A stretch of DNA of 64,000 nt from Pseudorhodoferax sp. Leaf265. GTDB lineage: Bacteria > Pseudomonadota > Gammaproteobacteria > Burkholderiales > Burkholderiaceae_C. The stretch is from contig NZ_LMMT01000038.1 in the NCBI RefSeq assembly GCF_001422365.1, positions 257,044 to 321,043 of the forward strand, in the 5' to 3' direction. A model generated the notes under the pieces. The model ran no database searches and was not told where the DNA came from. It saw only the letters and a program-made list of their open reading frames with translations. Position numbers and translations under genes: made by a program. Shown here one piece after another: positions 63,398 through 64,000 of the stretch (the first letter of the stretch is position 1; every line of letters begins with the position of its first letter).

Positions 63398-64000
63398 TCA
63401 CCTGTCGTCCTCTGCGGCCCATTCCAACAAGGAATCCAGCGCGGGCCGCGCAGACAGCGCATTGGCATGGTTGATCATGGCCACGACCACGTAGCGCTGC
63501 CCGCTGCGGCCCCGTACGTAACCTGCGACGGATGCCACGTCGCGCAGCGAGCCCGTCTTGAGCCAGGCGTTTCCGACCACGTGGGTCAGCCCGCGCTCGC
63601 GCATGCGTTCGGTCGTGCCGTCGACGCCGGCCAGCGACAGCGATTGCAGGTAGGTGGCAGCCTCGGCATGGCGGCTGGCGCGCGCCAGCATGCGCGCCAG
63701 CGCGCTCGCGCTGATGCGCTCGTCGCGGCTCAGGCCTGCGCCGTTCTCCAGCAGGGGCCCTGGCGTGGCGCTGCCGACGAATCGGCGCCACCAGGCGGCG
63801 ATGGCTTCGCGCCCGTCCTCCATGCGCGCTGGCAGCCGGCGCTGGGCCGCGAGCGTCAGCAGCAGTTGCTGGGCCATCACGTTGTTGCTGCGCTTGTTCA
63901 CGTCGGCGATGACCTCGGCCAGCGGCAGCGAGGGCGCCTCCAGCAGCAGGCGGGCGTTGGCCGGCCGGCGGCCCTGGCGGGCGCTGCCGTCGAGCTGGCC
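63398..64000 (-). CDS. dacB: D-alanyl-D-alanine carboxypeptidase, PBP4/DacB type (partial, N-terminus off the right edge)
   Basis: The last 200 residues of a class C low-molecular-weight PBP (peptidase S13) that trims or cleaves peptidoglycan peptides in the periplasm. The SxN motif is in DVNKRSNNVMAQQLLLTL and the KTG motif in AWLKTGSLRDVASVAGYV; the SxxK motif would lie outside the window. LLENGAGLSRDERISASALARML is typical of the family. The frame is open to position 64000. Confidence 0.92.
   Translation of the reverse strand, partial: GQLDGSARQGRRPANARLLLEAPSLPLAEVIADVNKRSNNVMAQQLLLTLAAQRRLPARMEDGREAIAAWWRRFVGSATPGPLLENGAGLSRDERISASALARMLARASRHAEAATYLQSLSLAGVDGTTERMRERGLTHVVGNAWLKTGSLRDVASVAGYVRGRSGQRYVVVAMINHANALSARPALDSLLEWAAEDDR

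Overview
The window is a GC-rich, densely packed chromosomal segment with the gene content and order of a Burkholderiales bacterium, most likely family Comamonadaceae. Supporting evidence is the gatCAB operon divergent from mreBCD-mrdA, yajC-secD-secF, smg-dprA-LysM facing def-fmt, and a pgk/pyk/fba/purC/purE/purK/Sua5 run. I see no rRNA, tRNA, CRISPR array, insertion sequence or phage gene. Genus cannot be fixed by eye.

Region 1 (1-5030, minus strand) holds a TRAP transporter (dctP, dctQ and a dctM cut by the left edge), a DUF1445 putative hydro-lyase, a cupin and a LysR regulator. It looks like a small-acid uptake and catabolic cluster of unknown substrate.

Region 2 (5094-20137, plus strand) is the most interesting part: an oligo-urea (biuret, triuret or carboxybiuret) nitrogen-scavenging island. 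Unit A encodes allophanate hydrolase (AtzF type), an NMT1/SsuA-type ABC importer, AtzG, AtzE and AtzH. Unit B encodes a BMP/Med-type ABC importer with two permeases and a double ATPase, a formamidase-like nitrilase-fold amidase, a biuret hydrolase (BiuH), a second BiuH/TrtA-type cysteine hydrolase and a GntR/FCD regulator. Together they could take triuret to carboxybiuret to dicarboxyurea to allophanate, biuret to allophanate, and allophanate to ammonia and CO2. Each unit starts with a near-consensus sigma-54 promoter (GG-N10-GC), and both carry the motif TCATGTA at exactly the same distance downstream; in the first it sits in a 30-bp palindrome over the predicted start point. Unit A is interrupted by two highly structured intergenic stretches: four hairpins at 7956-8071, and a pair of inverted, covarying repeat elements at 11457-11678.

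Region 3 (20190-27853): a LysR regulator divergent from an SGNH esterase, exonuclease III divergent from pyrE, a DUF4124 protein, and gatB-gatA-gatC.

Region 4 (28058-46260): mreB-mreC-mreD-mrdA for rod shape, a small unknown gene with an AT-richer 3' region ending in a terminator, an Lrp regulator divergent from a giant fused indolepyruvate ferredoxin oxidoreductase, yajC-secD-secF, a DUF1631 protein, smg, dprA and a LysM protein.

Region 5 (46426-64000): def, a lipoprotein, fmt, azlCD, pgk, a DUF3014 protein, a desaturase, pyk, a DUF481 protein, class I fba, purC, a thioredoxin-TPR protein, purE, purK, Sua5, two SGNH-fold lipoproteins (one with its catalytic residues replaced), and the C-terminal part of a PBP4-type carboxypeptidase cut by the right edge. 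Convergent pairs here and in region 4 often have almost no spacing between stop codons.
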